Source: Periplaneta americana (lineage: Eukaryota > Arthropoda > Insecta > Blattodea > Blattidae). From it: a stretch of DNA of 64,000 nucleotides. The notes under the pieces were generated by a model that was not told the origin of the DNA, searched no databases, and saw nothing but the letters and a program-made list of their open reading frames with translations. Below, piece after piece: positions 10,757-21,241 of this stretch (position 1 is its first letter; every line of letters begins with the position of its first letter). The stretch is taken from the NCBI RefSeq assembly GCF_040183065.1, contig NC_091123.1, positions 13,973,501 through 14,037,500 of the forward strand, in the 5' to 3' direction. The position numbers were made by a program, and so were the translations under genes.

Positions 10757-10995
10757 ATAAAAGTTGTTTCCGTCAAAGCCTCTAAGACAGCAATCTGTTA
10801 TATGTGACCTGGGATAAAACTTAACATTTACGCTGAAAAAGAAACTAGCACAAGGCACAACTGATCAGACAATCATAATCAAGAAGGCAGTGATCACAAG
10901 GAGTTCTGTCTCAGATTACAATGAAGATGGAGCAGGTAGAGCAGCGAAATAGTTTCTACTCTCCTGTAGATGGTGCGTGCAGTAACTTTCATCTC

Positions 10996-11543
10996 TAATC
11001 ACATACGTAACAGATTGGCCATCCTAGTTAAAAACGGTAACCTGTCGAAAAGAACAACCACTAGGATCGCCACCGTCAATTGGGAACGACAGCTAAATAG
11101 AAGTACACTGACGTTCAAAGATATCTGACCTTACTAATCGATAGTAATTGATAATTTGTTGGTGTAAGTGTGGCTTCTTTAGTTATTACTTCTGGGAATA
11201 GATGGCGAAGATATTCAGTATTGCCAATTATAGATGAATATATTCGTATCTGTTTATTGTGAAACAACACTGGGTTTAGCTGGAAACCGCTGATATTGTC
11301 AAATATGGGAATTAATGCTTAATCTACATAATAATTTTCCCTGATACTTTTTAACCGCCCCAATAATGGTGCCACCTATTGAGAACTCTTTCAAAGTTTG
11401 TCAATTTGTTATATCTTTGGTTCTGACCTGTTTCGGGTTGGAAAGTTCGCTTACACGATCATAAAATCGTAGGTAAGATAAATTTTAACGACAGCGTACA
11501 GTTGCTCCATGCAATTCAAATGAGAGTTAAACGTGACTTCTTA
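10996..11543. repeat. Dispersed unit R175, copy 2 (left part, interrupted)
   Basis: Repeats the blocks of 10582-10756 (GATTGGCCATCC, AGAACAACCACTAGGATCGC, CAGTTGCTCC.TGCAATTC). It has extra sequence at about 11110-11495 and breaks at the TTA (11541-11543) where the Harbinger-like element inserted. The match resumes at 13417 with TTATGCAGTTGCTAG. Confidence 0.6.
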
Positions 11544-11609
11544 GGGTACGTACACGTTGGAGCAACGATAAACGATAAGAGAAATGATCTAGCGACGCTT
11601 TGGTATTAT

Positions 11610-12853
11610 CACAGTCTACTATATACAGTCGCGAAGTTCAATATGTAGTAAAAATGCAAACATGGGTAGTTGCCCACCACTAGGATCGCTACTATCGCCT
11701 CATCATCGCAGATCTCTCTCCTATAGTAGACGACAAAATATGTTACACTTTCGTTGTCGTGTTCTTTTGGAAAAATTAACACCTTCCTTCCATTATTGAT
11801 ATATTAAATGCATAAAGTTAATTTATTATTTTAATGAAGTATATTAAATTCCACCATAAACTCGAAGATACCTGCAAGAAATAGGTTAATATGATTTTTG
11901 TTTGTGCAAAACGAACTGAAATTTACTATAATAGCTTCACTCATTCAAGATTATAGCGATAATTAACTATGAAACCAAAATATTAATTTTAATTTCCCTT
12001 TACAACAATAATAATGGAAATATGAATTAATGGAGTAACTTACGTGTACCGGTACTTGTAGGTGTAGGCTTACGTAGTTAACAAAGTGGGATGAGGTCAA
12101 GCAATAATACCGGTAATCACACCAGAATTGGAAATAAAACGTGATCAATAAATTTTATTGTAACAGACTTTTTCTACGTCTCTAGTAAAGCAACAAATAA
12201 AAATAACAACAAAATTAACAGCTATAATTAAAAACATATCCTTTGAAAAAAGAAAGTAGGCCTAAGCAATAATAATCCCACTAGAATTGAAAATAAAACG
12301 TAATCAATAAATTTCATTAAAACAAACTTAATTTTTCTACGTCTCTAGTAAAATATTATTATTCCAATTATTGTATTTTATTGGGTTATTTTACGACGCT
12401 GTATCAACATCTAGGTTATTTAGCGTCTGAATGATATGAAGGTGATAATGCCGGTGAAATGAGTCCAGGGTCCAGCACCGAAAGTTACCCAGCATTTGCT
12501 CATATTGGGTTGAGGGAAAACCCCGGAAAAAACCTCAACCAGGTAACTTGCCCCGACCGGGATTCGAACCCGGGCCACCTGGTTTCGCAGCCAGACGCGC
12601 TGACAGTTACTCCACAGGTGTGGACTCCAATTATTGTATTTTAGCCATTAACATTTTCAGTACAACCAATAACGAATATTTCACAAGCATCAATGTGAAA
12701 TACGCAACGAGCTAGTACTCGATGGATATACGACACAGTCCAAAGTCGACCGTGGACAGTCTATTGTTTCTAGTTGCTAACCGCTTGGAGCGCTTTATCA
12801 CGAGATTTGCAAAAAATCACCTCAAGCTTCGCGACTGTATATAGTAAACTGTG
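11610..12853. mobile_element. CACAGTCTA-family element, long copy, 7-bp TSD
   Basis: Left end CACAGTCTACTATATACAGT, right end ACTGTATATAGTAAACTGTG. A perfect duplication GTATTAT stands at 11603-11609 and 12854-12860. Short copies of the family are about 183 bp, so this 1.24-kb copy may be a less deleted relative. Part of its length is the SINE at 12381. No coding frame recognised. Confidence 0.78.
12381..12625 (-). mobile_element. SINE-A with perfect 18-bp TSD
   Basis: Minus-strand tRNA-derived SINE. The head near 12625 reads GTGGAGTAACTGTCAGCGCG, with a B-box-like GGGTTCGAATCCC. The body has TTTTTTCCGGGGTTTTCCCT and the tail ends in AGCGTCGTAAAATAACC. TCCAATTATTGTATTTTA occurs at 12363-12380 and 12626-12643, a perfect 18-bp target duplication. 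Relatives are at 14016, 52461 and 57463. Confidence 0.92.
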
Positions 12854-13498
12854 GTATTATCAAAGAATCAAGTGTTCATATCGGAGCAACGAGGACGCGG
12901 GAAGCGAACATTTTGATTTATCAGTAGAAGATATTCTATGCATCCACTTAATGAAAGAAGATATATAGGAAATATCAGCTGCCAAGTTCAAGGTTAATAT
13001 AACTTAAATACGTACAAAATTAAACCCGTTTCTCATCCCAAAGATAGTATAAATTCGTTGTGTTCTGATTGGTTCTTGTGATCACATAACATATGACGAA
13101 TAAATACACAACTGATCAATTTGTCAATATCTACAATAATTAATTTAATATGCGAAATAATAATAAATGGATTAATATTCGGATATATTGATATTCACCG
13201 GTATTCATACAGATTAATATTATCTTAATCAGAGATCATATGAACGATAAGAGCGAAGAAAATGGAACTTAGCTTTTTCGTCGCTTTTATCGTGTATCTT
13301 CGCTTTTATCGTTACCTCAATATGCACACCTCAATGACAATGCATGCTTCAATTCTCTCTGATATAGCATCGCTGCTTCTTTTATCGTTTATCGTCGCTC
13401 CAAAGTGTACGTACACTTATGCAGTTGCTAGATTGCAGCATAGTGAAATTTAAGGCTGAACAATCTGTTGCATGAGATGTAATGTGTGTATGTATGTA

Positions 13499-13726
13499 AA
13501 AAAATTATGGTTTATTTAACGACGCTCGCAACTGCAGAGGTCATATCAGCGTCGCCGGTGTGCCGGAATCTTTATTCCGCAGGAGTTCTTATACATGCCA
13601 GTAAATCTACCGACATGAGCCTGTCACATTTAAACACACTTAAATACTATCGACCTCGGGCGGGATCGAACCCGCAACCTCGAGCATAGAAGGCCAGCGC
13701 TATACCAACTGCGCTACCGAGGGTGA
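13499..13726 (-). mobile_element. SINE-B within a (GTAT)n array
   Basis: Minus-strand SINE-B: head at the right end with GTAGCGCAGTTGGTATAGCG and GGGTTCGATCCC, 3' tail at the left reading GCGTCGTTAAATAAACC and an A-run. GTAT units lie on both sides (13485-13498 and 13741-13769). Confidence 0.85.
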
Positions 13727-13740
13727 CTGTATGACTGACT

Positions 13741-13880
13741 GTCTGTATGTATGTATGTATGTATGTATTAACACTACAATTGGGTATACACCTGGTGGCA
13801 GTGATATACAATAATAACATTACAATAACTATATTAATAAAATTTACAATAATTACTGCAATAAAAAAATAAAATAAACG
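13741..13880. repeat. (GTAT)n plus family X repeat
   Basis: GTAT units are followed by TGGGTATACACCTGGTGGCA and an ACAATA-rich segment. The same order occurs at 31262-31358. This is a dispersed repeat of unknown class (family X). Confidence 0.55.
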
Positions 13881-13894
13881 TAAATTGGGCTTTC

Positions 13895-13896
<2 letters not shown>

Positions 13897-13948
<52 letters not shown>
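13897..13948. repeat. (ATA)n microsatellite
   Basis: About 17 AAT units, uninterrupted. The same trinucleotide forms arrays at 26475, 36850, 37406, 44915, 45366, 45697, 46622, 52780 and 60976. Confidence 0.95.
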
Positions 13949-13952
<4 letters not shown>

Positions 13953-14015
13953 TTAAATTGCACTTGAATGTACATTCAATATGTCTCTATGCACTTGCTT
14001 TTATAAGTTAATTTA

Positions 14016-14270
14016 GTCCACACCTGTGGAGTAACGGTTAGCGCGTCTGGCCGCGAAACCAGGTGGCCCGGGTTCGATTCCCGGTAGGGGCAAGTTACCT
14101 GCTTGAGTTGTTTTTCCGGGGTTTTTCCTCAACCCAATATGGACAAATGCTGGATAACTATCGGTGCTGGACCCCGAATTCATTTAACTCATTTCACTTG
14201 TATTATCAACATCTCATTCAGACGCTAAATAACCCAAGATGTTGATAAAGCGTCGTAAAATAACCTTAAA
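14016..14270 (+). mobile_element. SINE-A with 12-bp TSD (one mismatch)
   Basis: Plus-strand copy: head GTCCACACCTGTGGAGTAAC, GGTTAGCGCGTCTGG, B-box-like GGGTTCGATTCCC; body TTTTTCCGGGGTTTTTCC and a tail ending AAAGCGTCGTAAAATAACC. AAGTTAATTTAG (14005-14016) and AAGTTCATTTAG (14271-14282) flank it. A 60-codon open frame inside is not a gene. Confidence 0.9.
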
Positions 14271-14414
14271 AAGTTCATTTAGTGTCCACGTCCTTTTTCT
14301 GCACAGGGTTAAATTGATATAGTTCACACTTTTGGTCACATATTTTACACTGGAATCTTGTGTTTATGCACATTTTGTGATTGATGGGCTTTCATATAAT
14401 GAACCTATACTTTG

Positions 14415-14837
14415 AACAATTTCGAGGGAAAAAATTGTTCCGGGACCGGGTATCGAACCCGGGATCTTTGGTTAAACGTACCAACGCTCTACCAACTGAG
14501 CTCCCCAGGAACTCTACCAGACACCGATCCAATTTTTCCCTCTATATCCACAGACCTCAAAGTGGGCTGACAACCATCAAGCAACCTACACTGAGTGCAC
14601 ACTAACTCTGTGTGACTTAAAAATTGTGGTTTTCTGTTAACGAACAGTGAGGTGTATTATGCAAATCGGGAAAAATTGGATCGGTGTCTGGCAGAGTTCC
14701 TGGTTAGCTCAGTTGGTAGAGCGTTGGTGCGTTTAACTGAAGGTCCCGGGTTCGATACCCGGCCCCGGAACAATTTCTCCCTCGAAATTATTCAAATCAA
14801 CTTTACAGGGAGTTATACCTGAAAGCTCGATTTGCAT
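14415..14837 (+). mobile_element. Inverted tRNA-like dimer retroposon (copy 1)
   Basis: Two tRNA-like units face away from each other. The left is on the minus strand (about 14440-14516), the right on the plus strand (about 14697-14770). The right unit has A box TAGCTCAGTTGGTAGAGC and B box GGGTTCGATACCC. The left unit folds as a cloverleaf with anticodon stem TTGGT/ACCAA and loop ACGTTTA, so GTT (Asn-like). The arms pair over about 130 bp. A single-sided unpaired tail (CAGGGAGTTATACCTGAAAG) follows the right unit. CCTATACTTTG (14404-14414) and CCTGTACTTTG (14838-14848) flank the element. Compared with 42486-43021, part of the inner right arm is deleted. Confidence 0.8.
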
Positions 14838-15109
14838 CCTGTACTTTGTTAACCAGACTCTTAACTTTTAATATCTACAGTGCCCATATTTTGTCAGAAC
14901 ATATAAATTTTTTATGTAGGACTTAATATATTTTTAATGAGCACAGATTTTTATTTTGGTTAATGAGCAGATTTTTTATTTTGATTAATTAACACAGGTG
15001 CAGTGGAGTCGCCTTGAAACATTTGTGCTGTGTACCGGAAGAATGCCATCGGAGAAGAACATATTCTGTCGTTTCAAACACACAACACCCTGTACAAAAG
15101 TTAGTGTCC

Positions 15110-15610
15110 TTAAACAGAAGATGATGTTAGACTCTGTGCGATAAAGAAGGCGTCGTGTAGGTACTACGAATTGCTTCCCAGGATTGTAACCATAACTGCT
15201 GGCATTTGTAACCAACAACTCAGACGCCTTACGGCCGCAATTGAAGAAAAATGACCGGCAAGACTACATCAAGTGCTGCTGCAACACGATTACGTCTGCT
15301 CTCGCTAACAGTTACCCAGGAGCTTGGCTGGGAGGTGATTTCACATTCCCCATTTTTCCCGATCTTGCTTCCTCAAATTTCCATCCTTGATAACGAAGTT
15401 GTTTACAAACTTGGCTTGAAGACTTCTTTAACTTCAAAATTAGCAGATTTGTTCAGACGTGGGATTGAAAAACTACCCCATCGTTGGTAGAGAGTCGTAG
15501 ATAATGTAGGAGAGTATATTTACTTAATTAATTTCTGTCTTCAATAACATCTCAAATAAAAACTTTTGTCACAGCGTAAAAGTGCTAGTAACTTTTGCAT
15601 CAACCCAATG
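15110..15610 (+). pseudogene. mariner transposase remnant
   Basis: The plus strand gives, in one frame, YYELLPRIVTITAGICNQQL, RRLTAAIEEK, a stop, then HQVLLQHDY (the second catalytic Asp region, QHDNARPH in the family). After a frameshift come LGWEVISHSPF, a degenerate form of the third catalytic region, and LFRRGIEKLPHRW near the C-terminus (15251-15490). This is the C-terminal half of a mariner-type DDD transposase. The ending ACTTTTGCATCAACCCAATG (about 15588-15608) resembles a mariner terminus. The left terminus is not identified. Confidence 0.78.
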
Positions 15611-16996
15611 TAATATGCTCAGCTTTTATCATCCTGAACTCAGAGTGATGAGACATTGTTTAAACATATCTTTTCGTGAGTTGCTTGAATTCGTTAGCGA
15701 TTAAACGTGTGTAACAAGGAATTCTGTGAACAGTGACGTGTAGTTCAAAGTGTGTAATGTGCCAACACATGCTATGTTGAAACCAATGAAGTGTGAAACT
15801 ATTAAAAAGTGCTTCATCCAATTCGTGTATACTGATAGTGTCGATGAACTTTATGAATGTGCCCAGAATCCTTCCGGATGGCAACAGACATTCAGCTTGT
15901 GAGATGGTACGGTTTGGAGTCCAGACGTGCACATCTGGGAAATCCTTCGTGAGTACCAACACATTATAATAAGTAGCTTTAAACTTTATTAGAATGTTCA
16001 TATCTTGAGCCTGGATAGTATGCAAAACGCATGTCGAACGTTACATTACGAAACATATAAAGTTGCCTCGTTTAATTATTAGGCAGCGGCATTTCTTTAA
16101 AATGAAAATGCGACGTTGTCACGTCTTGTTTGTTGCTGCTATATATTAATATAACATGGATATGGGCTACGCTTAATTGCTCAAAACATGAGTTAATTTG
16201 AAGATTATTTATATTATTTAGATTAGTTATTTTAAATTAATTATTTAAAGAACTGTAATATAATTAATTTTCGCTGTGAACTAGAACAAGACACACTGCT
16301 AAAATTTGCAACTCTGGTTTATACACTCCGCGTGGAGTTATTGGAGCGGCCTTCAAAAGACTTGACGACGACAATGGACAGCGCGACATAATTAAAATGA
16401 TTGAAACTAAAAGGCTTCCGTCCTCTTTGACACCGCTAGCCTACCAATTGAACGTGGCTACTTTACAAAATTGATAACCTGTTTTTTTACGATGGTAGCG
16501 AACTATTATCATCGAGCTGAAAAAAAGAAAAACGTAGCATTCCGTCTCTTAGTCATTTCTAGACTTCCTGATGGCAGGAAATAACGATACGTACCGGTAT
16601 TAATAATCTTTTCTTTTAATTTGAAAGAAATCCGTCCATTTTATTTAAAAATTGTAAAGGGTAAATCATTCCTTATCAGTTTCTCTAATGATAAGAGTAA
16701 ACATCAGAATCGTATAGATAGTACTTATCGAGTGAAACAGTGTTAACGTTCAGGGGAAAATATGTTCTTTGTGAGAAAATTATTCATTTGGGACTCTTAT
16801 GGTATAGAATATTTTATAGGCTGTTAAAATCTGCACATTTACATTATTTCCACTCTGTATAAAAACTCTCTTATTAGTATAATATCATTGCATCCAATTT
16901 TGACATAATACTTTCTACAATTTCGGATATCTAAACAGAACTTACAAATGTGTAGCATTGTGTCACCACATCGTGTGAATTGGTTTCATTGCATTG
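15611..16996. other. Unassigned stretch
   Basis: Contains a 121-codon minus-strand open frame (15660-16025), the longest unexplained one in the window. I see no known motif, signal peptide or coiled coil in it, and no promoter or splice context. Confidence 0.35.
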
Positions 16997-17890
16997 CATA
17001 TAGCGTTACCAATCCTCCCGTATTTCCCGGAATCTCTCGTATTTGCCCCTAATTTTTAACCCAGATTTTCCCACCGTCCTTTTTTAAGGACAGTTGCAGT
17101 GCCTTCGGATATTATGTCATTGTTGGTGTTAGGGACATTTTATTAAGTTGTGCAATAATGTTGGTAGTATTTGTTAGCTTTAGAAAATATACGTTCCTTG
17201 TTTCAGTTTATTTCAACATCAAATAACTGATTTTTGAGAGTAACTAATGTGCTACTGTATTTTTATCACAAAAAATGTTTGGGCTCATCTGGGTTAAGAG
17301 TCTCCCGGCTCTCGTATTTTTCTTCTCTTCGAGCATTCTTCTCCCCTATTTTTGCATAATGTAAAAATCATTAAGCTACTTTAAACATTTGATTTTGCCG
17401 TGAATGATGATTGTTTATATTATTATCATGAATTTTGTTATTCAAGAGATGCATTAAAATGCGCAGTCTTTTTAGAAGGTAATGCTTGTCAGAAATGGGC
17501 TTTAGCGCTCACCCGTTTAAAACCGAAAAATATAAATATTATTATAAATTTGAAAAAAAAAACTGGCTACTTTTTATCTAAGTATACCAAGTAGTAATGC
17601 TCATACAAAGAGGATGTTTTATCTCGTGAACAATAATAATTGGACAAATGTTCGAAACAGGACCATGATACATCAAATAAAATCAGAATAATTGCAAACT
17701 GCAGTCGACTTCAACTATTACGCTAGACAAAATCTGTCTCAAAATACTCGTAATTTAAGCCTAGGTGCCAAAGTGTAGAATAAAGTTGGTTTTTGGTAAT
17801 TGAACTGAATAATTTTTCAATTTTTTATGTGACATTTTGTTCATTCTTTAGTCTCCCGTATGTTCTTCATAAAAAGTTGGCAACCCTAAT
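16997..17890. mobile_element. Possible inverted-repeat element with CTCCCGTAT ends
   Basis: Near the left edge, GTTACCAATCCTCCCGTAT occurs; near the right edge, on the opposite strand, GTTGCCAACTTTTTATGAAG followed by CATACGGGAG. The match is loose. The interior carries several CTCTCGTATTT-like blocks and a 64-codon frame (17400-17594) that I do not recognise. Low confidence. Confidence 0.35.
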
Positions 17891-17947
17891 TGCACAAATA
17901 AGATAGAGATTGACCTGTTTCATTTTGACATTGTAATAACTTATAAG

Positions 17948-18035
17948 TCGAGATCTGTGGTACACTCTGTATATAATAATTATGCTAATATGAGTTCACC
18001 CGGTGTTGAGATCTATGTTACATTCTGTATAAATT
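17948..18035. repeat. Two units of the GAGATCTGTGG repeat
   Basis: GAGATCTGTGGTACACTCTG and GAGATCTATGTTACATTCTG lie about 60 bp apart. Related units form the array at 20755-20970. Confidence 0.5.
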
Positions 18036-18300
18036 AATTCGATTTAATGGGAGAGGATGGTTAAATATGGTGAAAAACCACTAAATTTTAAATTTCCACG
18101 CTTTAAAATTGATTGTATAAATATGAAAAACACACTACACAAAATTTAATGCGCATTTATGGCCTTGCCGGCTACTATGATGCCGTTTTTAAAGTTCTAT
18201 GCATGGATTCTTTAATTACACTAATTTACCGTAATTTTATTTGTTTGTTTTTTTTTTTAGTTTATTTCCTTTAAAATTCTGTATGATATGTGAAAAATAC

Positions 18301-19110
18301 ATTTGTGCGAGATCGTGCGTATTTGCTTGTTTTCCGCCCAGAACCAATACACGGTAAATGTGAAATACCACATTCAGTATTCCCAACGTAACACACGTAA
18401 CAATTTCCCTCTTCTTACCACTTAAGCGCGACATTCATTTTACTGCTTTAAGCTTTTAACATATTATTTTTAGAGACGTTTAACATAGTAATAATTATAA
18501 ATTCGAAACTTACCACTGCAATTTCACCTAAATTGCAATGTTAATTATTGTTTTTAAATATTTGCAAAAATTAAGTAAAGTCTACTACTCCACGAAACTT
18601 ACTGCATTCCTGATACAAGTAACATTAAGGAAGCCGTGAAAAAATCAACAAGATTCCAGATGCCGATGTTATTACTGCAATATGTTGTATAAATAATATT
18701 GTTAAAATATTAAAATGAAAAATAAATCATTACATAACCTTACCGTTTGTTTTAAGTTCGCATTTATAGACTGGGGGAAAAAAAGACAGACGTATATCAC
18801 GGCCTGCTGGAGTATAGTAAACACAGAAAACATTTTATAGCAACAATGTTGAAGAAAGATATTTTGGTTTTCCGAAGTTGCCGTCGTTAAACAGAAACCA
18901 AGATGGAGATTTCATTGCAACTAATTAGAAATTCGTCTTTCAGGTATGTAATAAACGATCTTCGCACAAAATAATGTACGATACACGAGCGGTATGTTTG
19001 TTTTCATGTTCTCGGAAATTAAAAAAGCTCAACTACGTTTCGCTTTTTCAATCTTTTCCTCGAACATGAAAACGTCAACATACCTCTCTTGTAACGCATA
19101 TTACTATTAC
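18301..19110. repeat. Duplicated segment D, copy 1
   Basis: Matches 50352-51050 in the same orientation. Identical blocks include GCGAGATCGTGCGTATTTGC, TTTAAGCTTTTAACATATTA and ATCACGGCCTGCTGGAGTAT. Copy 1 has about 110 bp (roughly 18657-18770) missing from copy 2. Near its right end an inverted pair (GGTATGTTTGTTTTCATG / CATGAAAACGTCAACATACC) could form a hairpin. Confidence 0.85.
18903..18943 (+). other. Exon-1-like ORF and splice donor, copy 1
   Basis: An ATG in good context (CCAAGATGG) opens a 13-codon frame, MEISLQLIRNSSF, ending at CAG followed by the consensus donor GTATGT. The second copy (50841-50881) keeps the start, frame and donor with a few replacements. The peptide is basic and hydrophobic. 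It may be a captured first exon or chance; no downstream exon is recognised. Confidence 0.3.
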
Positions 19111-19271
19111 ATAAAATTTAATGAGCATTTATGATCTTATTACCTGGTATGACTAAATGACGGGTACTCGACAGTTCGTCGTTCATTCGTATCAACCCAG
19201 TTGTGTAGATCAATTTACCGACAGAGTCGTCACCCAGGTTGCGCTATAGGATGCTAGTCTACTACAAGCGC

Positions 19272-19438
19272 AATGAAATGAAAATGATGATTTATTGAGA
19301 TTTCACAGAGGAATCGGAGCTCCCGGAGAAAACCCCTGTGTTGCCTGGACCACGGGCTTGCCCAACCGGGGATCGAACCCGGGTCTACAGGATTAGTCTA
19401 TAAGTTCAGCGCTCTAACCAGTAGATCACCGTGGAGGC
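19272..19438 (-). mobile_element. SINE-D (tRNA-derived)
   Basis: On the minus strand the head starts near 19438: CCACGGTGATCTACTGGTTA, GAGCGCTGAA, then B box GGGTTCGATCCCC. The body reads CCCGTGGTCC and the 3' end is AT-rich with ATTTCATTGC. It is unlike SINE-A/B in the body and lacks their GCGTCGTTAAATAACC tail. Confidence 0.75.
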
Positions 19439-19826
19439 ATTATTTTCCGCACTACGAGTGTTAATCCTACATGCATGATATGTGGCACGCACATTGGTAT
19501 TCAATATGTGGTGCGCGTACCCCCAAGTGTAGTGGAGTTGTCTCAGTAAGTACGCATCCCACTGACTACGTATATAAAAATGATAAAGAATGTATTTTAT
19601 TGTATTTGTTGATAATTATTGAAGTTTACATATTAATTTATTTTACAATATCAACTTCTGTTTTTCCTTGATTCAATAAAATTTGACATAATTCATTACT
19701 GTTACTATTTCATCAGTAGCCTAACTACTGCCTGTATAATAGTAGTAATTTTTTTGCATACATGAATCATAATCTTTTGTTATTTCTTACCGGTATATGA
19801 TTGCAGTGCAGTCTGGAGGTACAGAG
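19439..19826. other. Unassigned stretch
   Basis: Nothing recognised. A 66-codon frame at 19471-19671 has no motif. Confidence 0.4.
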
Positions 19827-19836
19827 GTAAGAAAAT

Positions 19837-20343
19837 GTATTCTGGGGGTAGTCCTACGCTAGCGAAAAAGCAATTTAGTCTATTAGGAAATTTTGTGGGT
19901 CCCTATCACCACGGCATGGCGCGTCCTCAGGTTGCGGATAGAGGAGACGGCCTCCAGATATGGAGGGTAGCTGCGAATATATTGAATAAGCAGTCGTGGA
20001 CTGCCGATAAGGGGTGGTCCTCCAGCTTGGGGGTTGGGCGAAGGGCTAACAACCCATCACCGTAAAAAACAGCTTGTTACGAAACCTAACGTTTGAGATG
20101 GGCAGGACATGTAGCACGTATGGGCGATTCCAGAAATGCATATAGAGTGTTAGTTGGGAGGCCGGAGGGAAAAAGACCTTTGGGGAGGCCGAAACGTAGG
20201 TGGGAAAATAATATTAAAATGGATTTGAGGGAGGTGGGATATGATGATAGAGACTGGATTAATCTTGCTCAGGATAGGGACCAATGGCGGGCTTATGTGA
20301 GGGCGGCAATGAACCTTCGGGTTCCTTAAAAGCCAGTAAGTAA
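19837..20343 (+). mobile_element. Internally deleted LINE-1 (5' region fused to 3' end)
   Basis: From about 20093 the plus strand encodes the LINE-1 C-terminus (MRWAGHVARMGDSRNAYRVL ... NLRVP, stop, (GTAA)n tail). The upstream 250 bp is GC-richer, with GGCATGGCGCGTCCTCAGGT, GACGGCCTCCAGATATGGAG and GGGGTTGGGCGAAGGGC; from memory it resembles the 5' part of the same LINE group. The junction is at about 20090. GTAAGAAAAT (19827-19836) and GTAAGGAAAT (20344-20353) flank it, a possible target duplication with one mismatch. If so, one element spans both parts and lacks about everything between. Confidence 0.62.
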
Positions 20344-20353
20344 GTAAGGAAAT

Positions 20354-20754
20354 TTTCCTCTAAAATTCATTCTTCAGATGTAATTTTTTATCTTAAAGTT
20401 TTGAAAACCAATATCAAAATTGTGTTAGCAGACTTTTTAAAACAACGCGCCTTTAGGAGTAACTTAAAATGTCATAGAAAAGAAAATTTGAATTTACATT
20501 AAAAACGGCTGAGATATATGAATTTTAGTGAATTACCATATCGTGTGTTTTTTGTTATTTTTTTTTTTTCAAAATTTGGGCCCTTTTGTTTTTCAGAAAT
20601 TAATCTCTAATTTAAGTTGTTGCAGCAATATTTCTACATACAAAAAAGTTAAAACTGTGTAACAATTACGGAAAAATAATCTAATTTAACCATCCTTTCT
20701 TCTTAAAAACCGTTATGAGCTCTGTGTACTTACCTTTAATATGAATGAAGTTCT
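20354..20754. other. Unassigned stretch
   Basis: AT-rich, with T-runs; nothing recognised. Confidence 0.4.
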
Positions 20755-20970
20755 TGCTGTACACTGCACATACTAGTCAAAGGTCCGTGGTACACATTGT
20801 ATATGCTAAACGAGTGGAGATCCATGGACCTCTCTGTGTATGCTAATATGAGTTGAGCTGCTACTACTCTATCTATATACCAATATGTATAGAGTTGCTT
20901 GGCACACACTATATACGCTAATGTGAGTTGGAGTTCGTGGTACACTATGTATGTGCTTATATGAGTCGGG
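20755..20970. repeat. Degenerate tandem array (about 55-60 bp units)
   Basis: Four imperfect units built around GTCCGTGGTACACATTGTAT, GATCCATGGACCTCTCTGTG, CTTGGCACACACTATATACG and TTCGTGGTACACTATGTATG, each followed by GCTAATATGAGTT or a variant. Two more units are at 17948-18035. Confidence 0.6.
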
Positions 20971-21241
20971 GCAATGGGGCGTGTTTGCCATCACTCAGAA
21001 AGGTTGAGAGAAATGCAATTGAATTTGCGCTGCCCTCACGTTTCATCTCAATCGATATGTATCAGAGCCGCAAGCTCTTCAAGCATCTGTAGCCCAGGTG
21101 TGCGCGATTACCGGATTTGGAAGTGAACTCTTCTTATTGTCTCACACTTTATTCATTCGGCTGCGCGGCGTGGAGTTTTGTCCCTCGTGCGTCCACTGCT
21201 GCGGCGTTCCGCGTCTCGACTGCAATCCGGTCGCAAATAAC

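Larger units (their letters stand above)
11544..13416. mobile_element. Harbinger-like non-autonomous element, TTA target
   Basis: Inverted ends of about 38 bp: left GGGTACGTACACGTTGGAGC followed by AACGATAAACGATAAGAG; the right end matches in inverse orientation. TTA flanks both ends (11541-11543, 13417-13419), the target size typical of PIF/Harbinger elements. No transposase frame is visible. The interior was expanded by later insertions (11610-12853 and 12381-12625). Class assignment is inferred from ends and target only. Confidence 0.72.

Noticed and set aside
14697..14770. Cloverleaf-like sequence as a functional tRNA gene
   Set aside because: It lies in one arm of a foldback element with a mirrored unit at 14440-14516, has a C at the position before the anticodon where tRNAs have U, and sits next to a retroposon tail. 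The same applies to 42885-42956 and 48178-48247.
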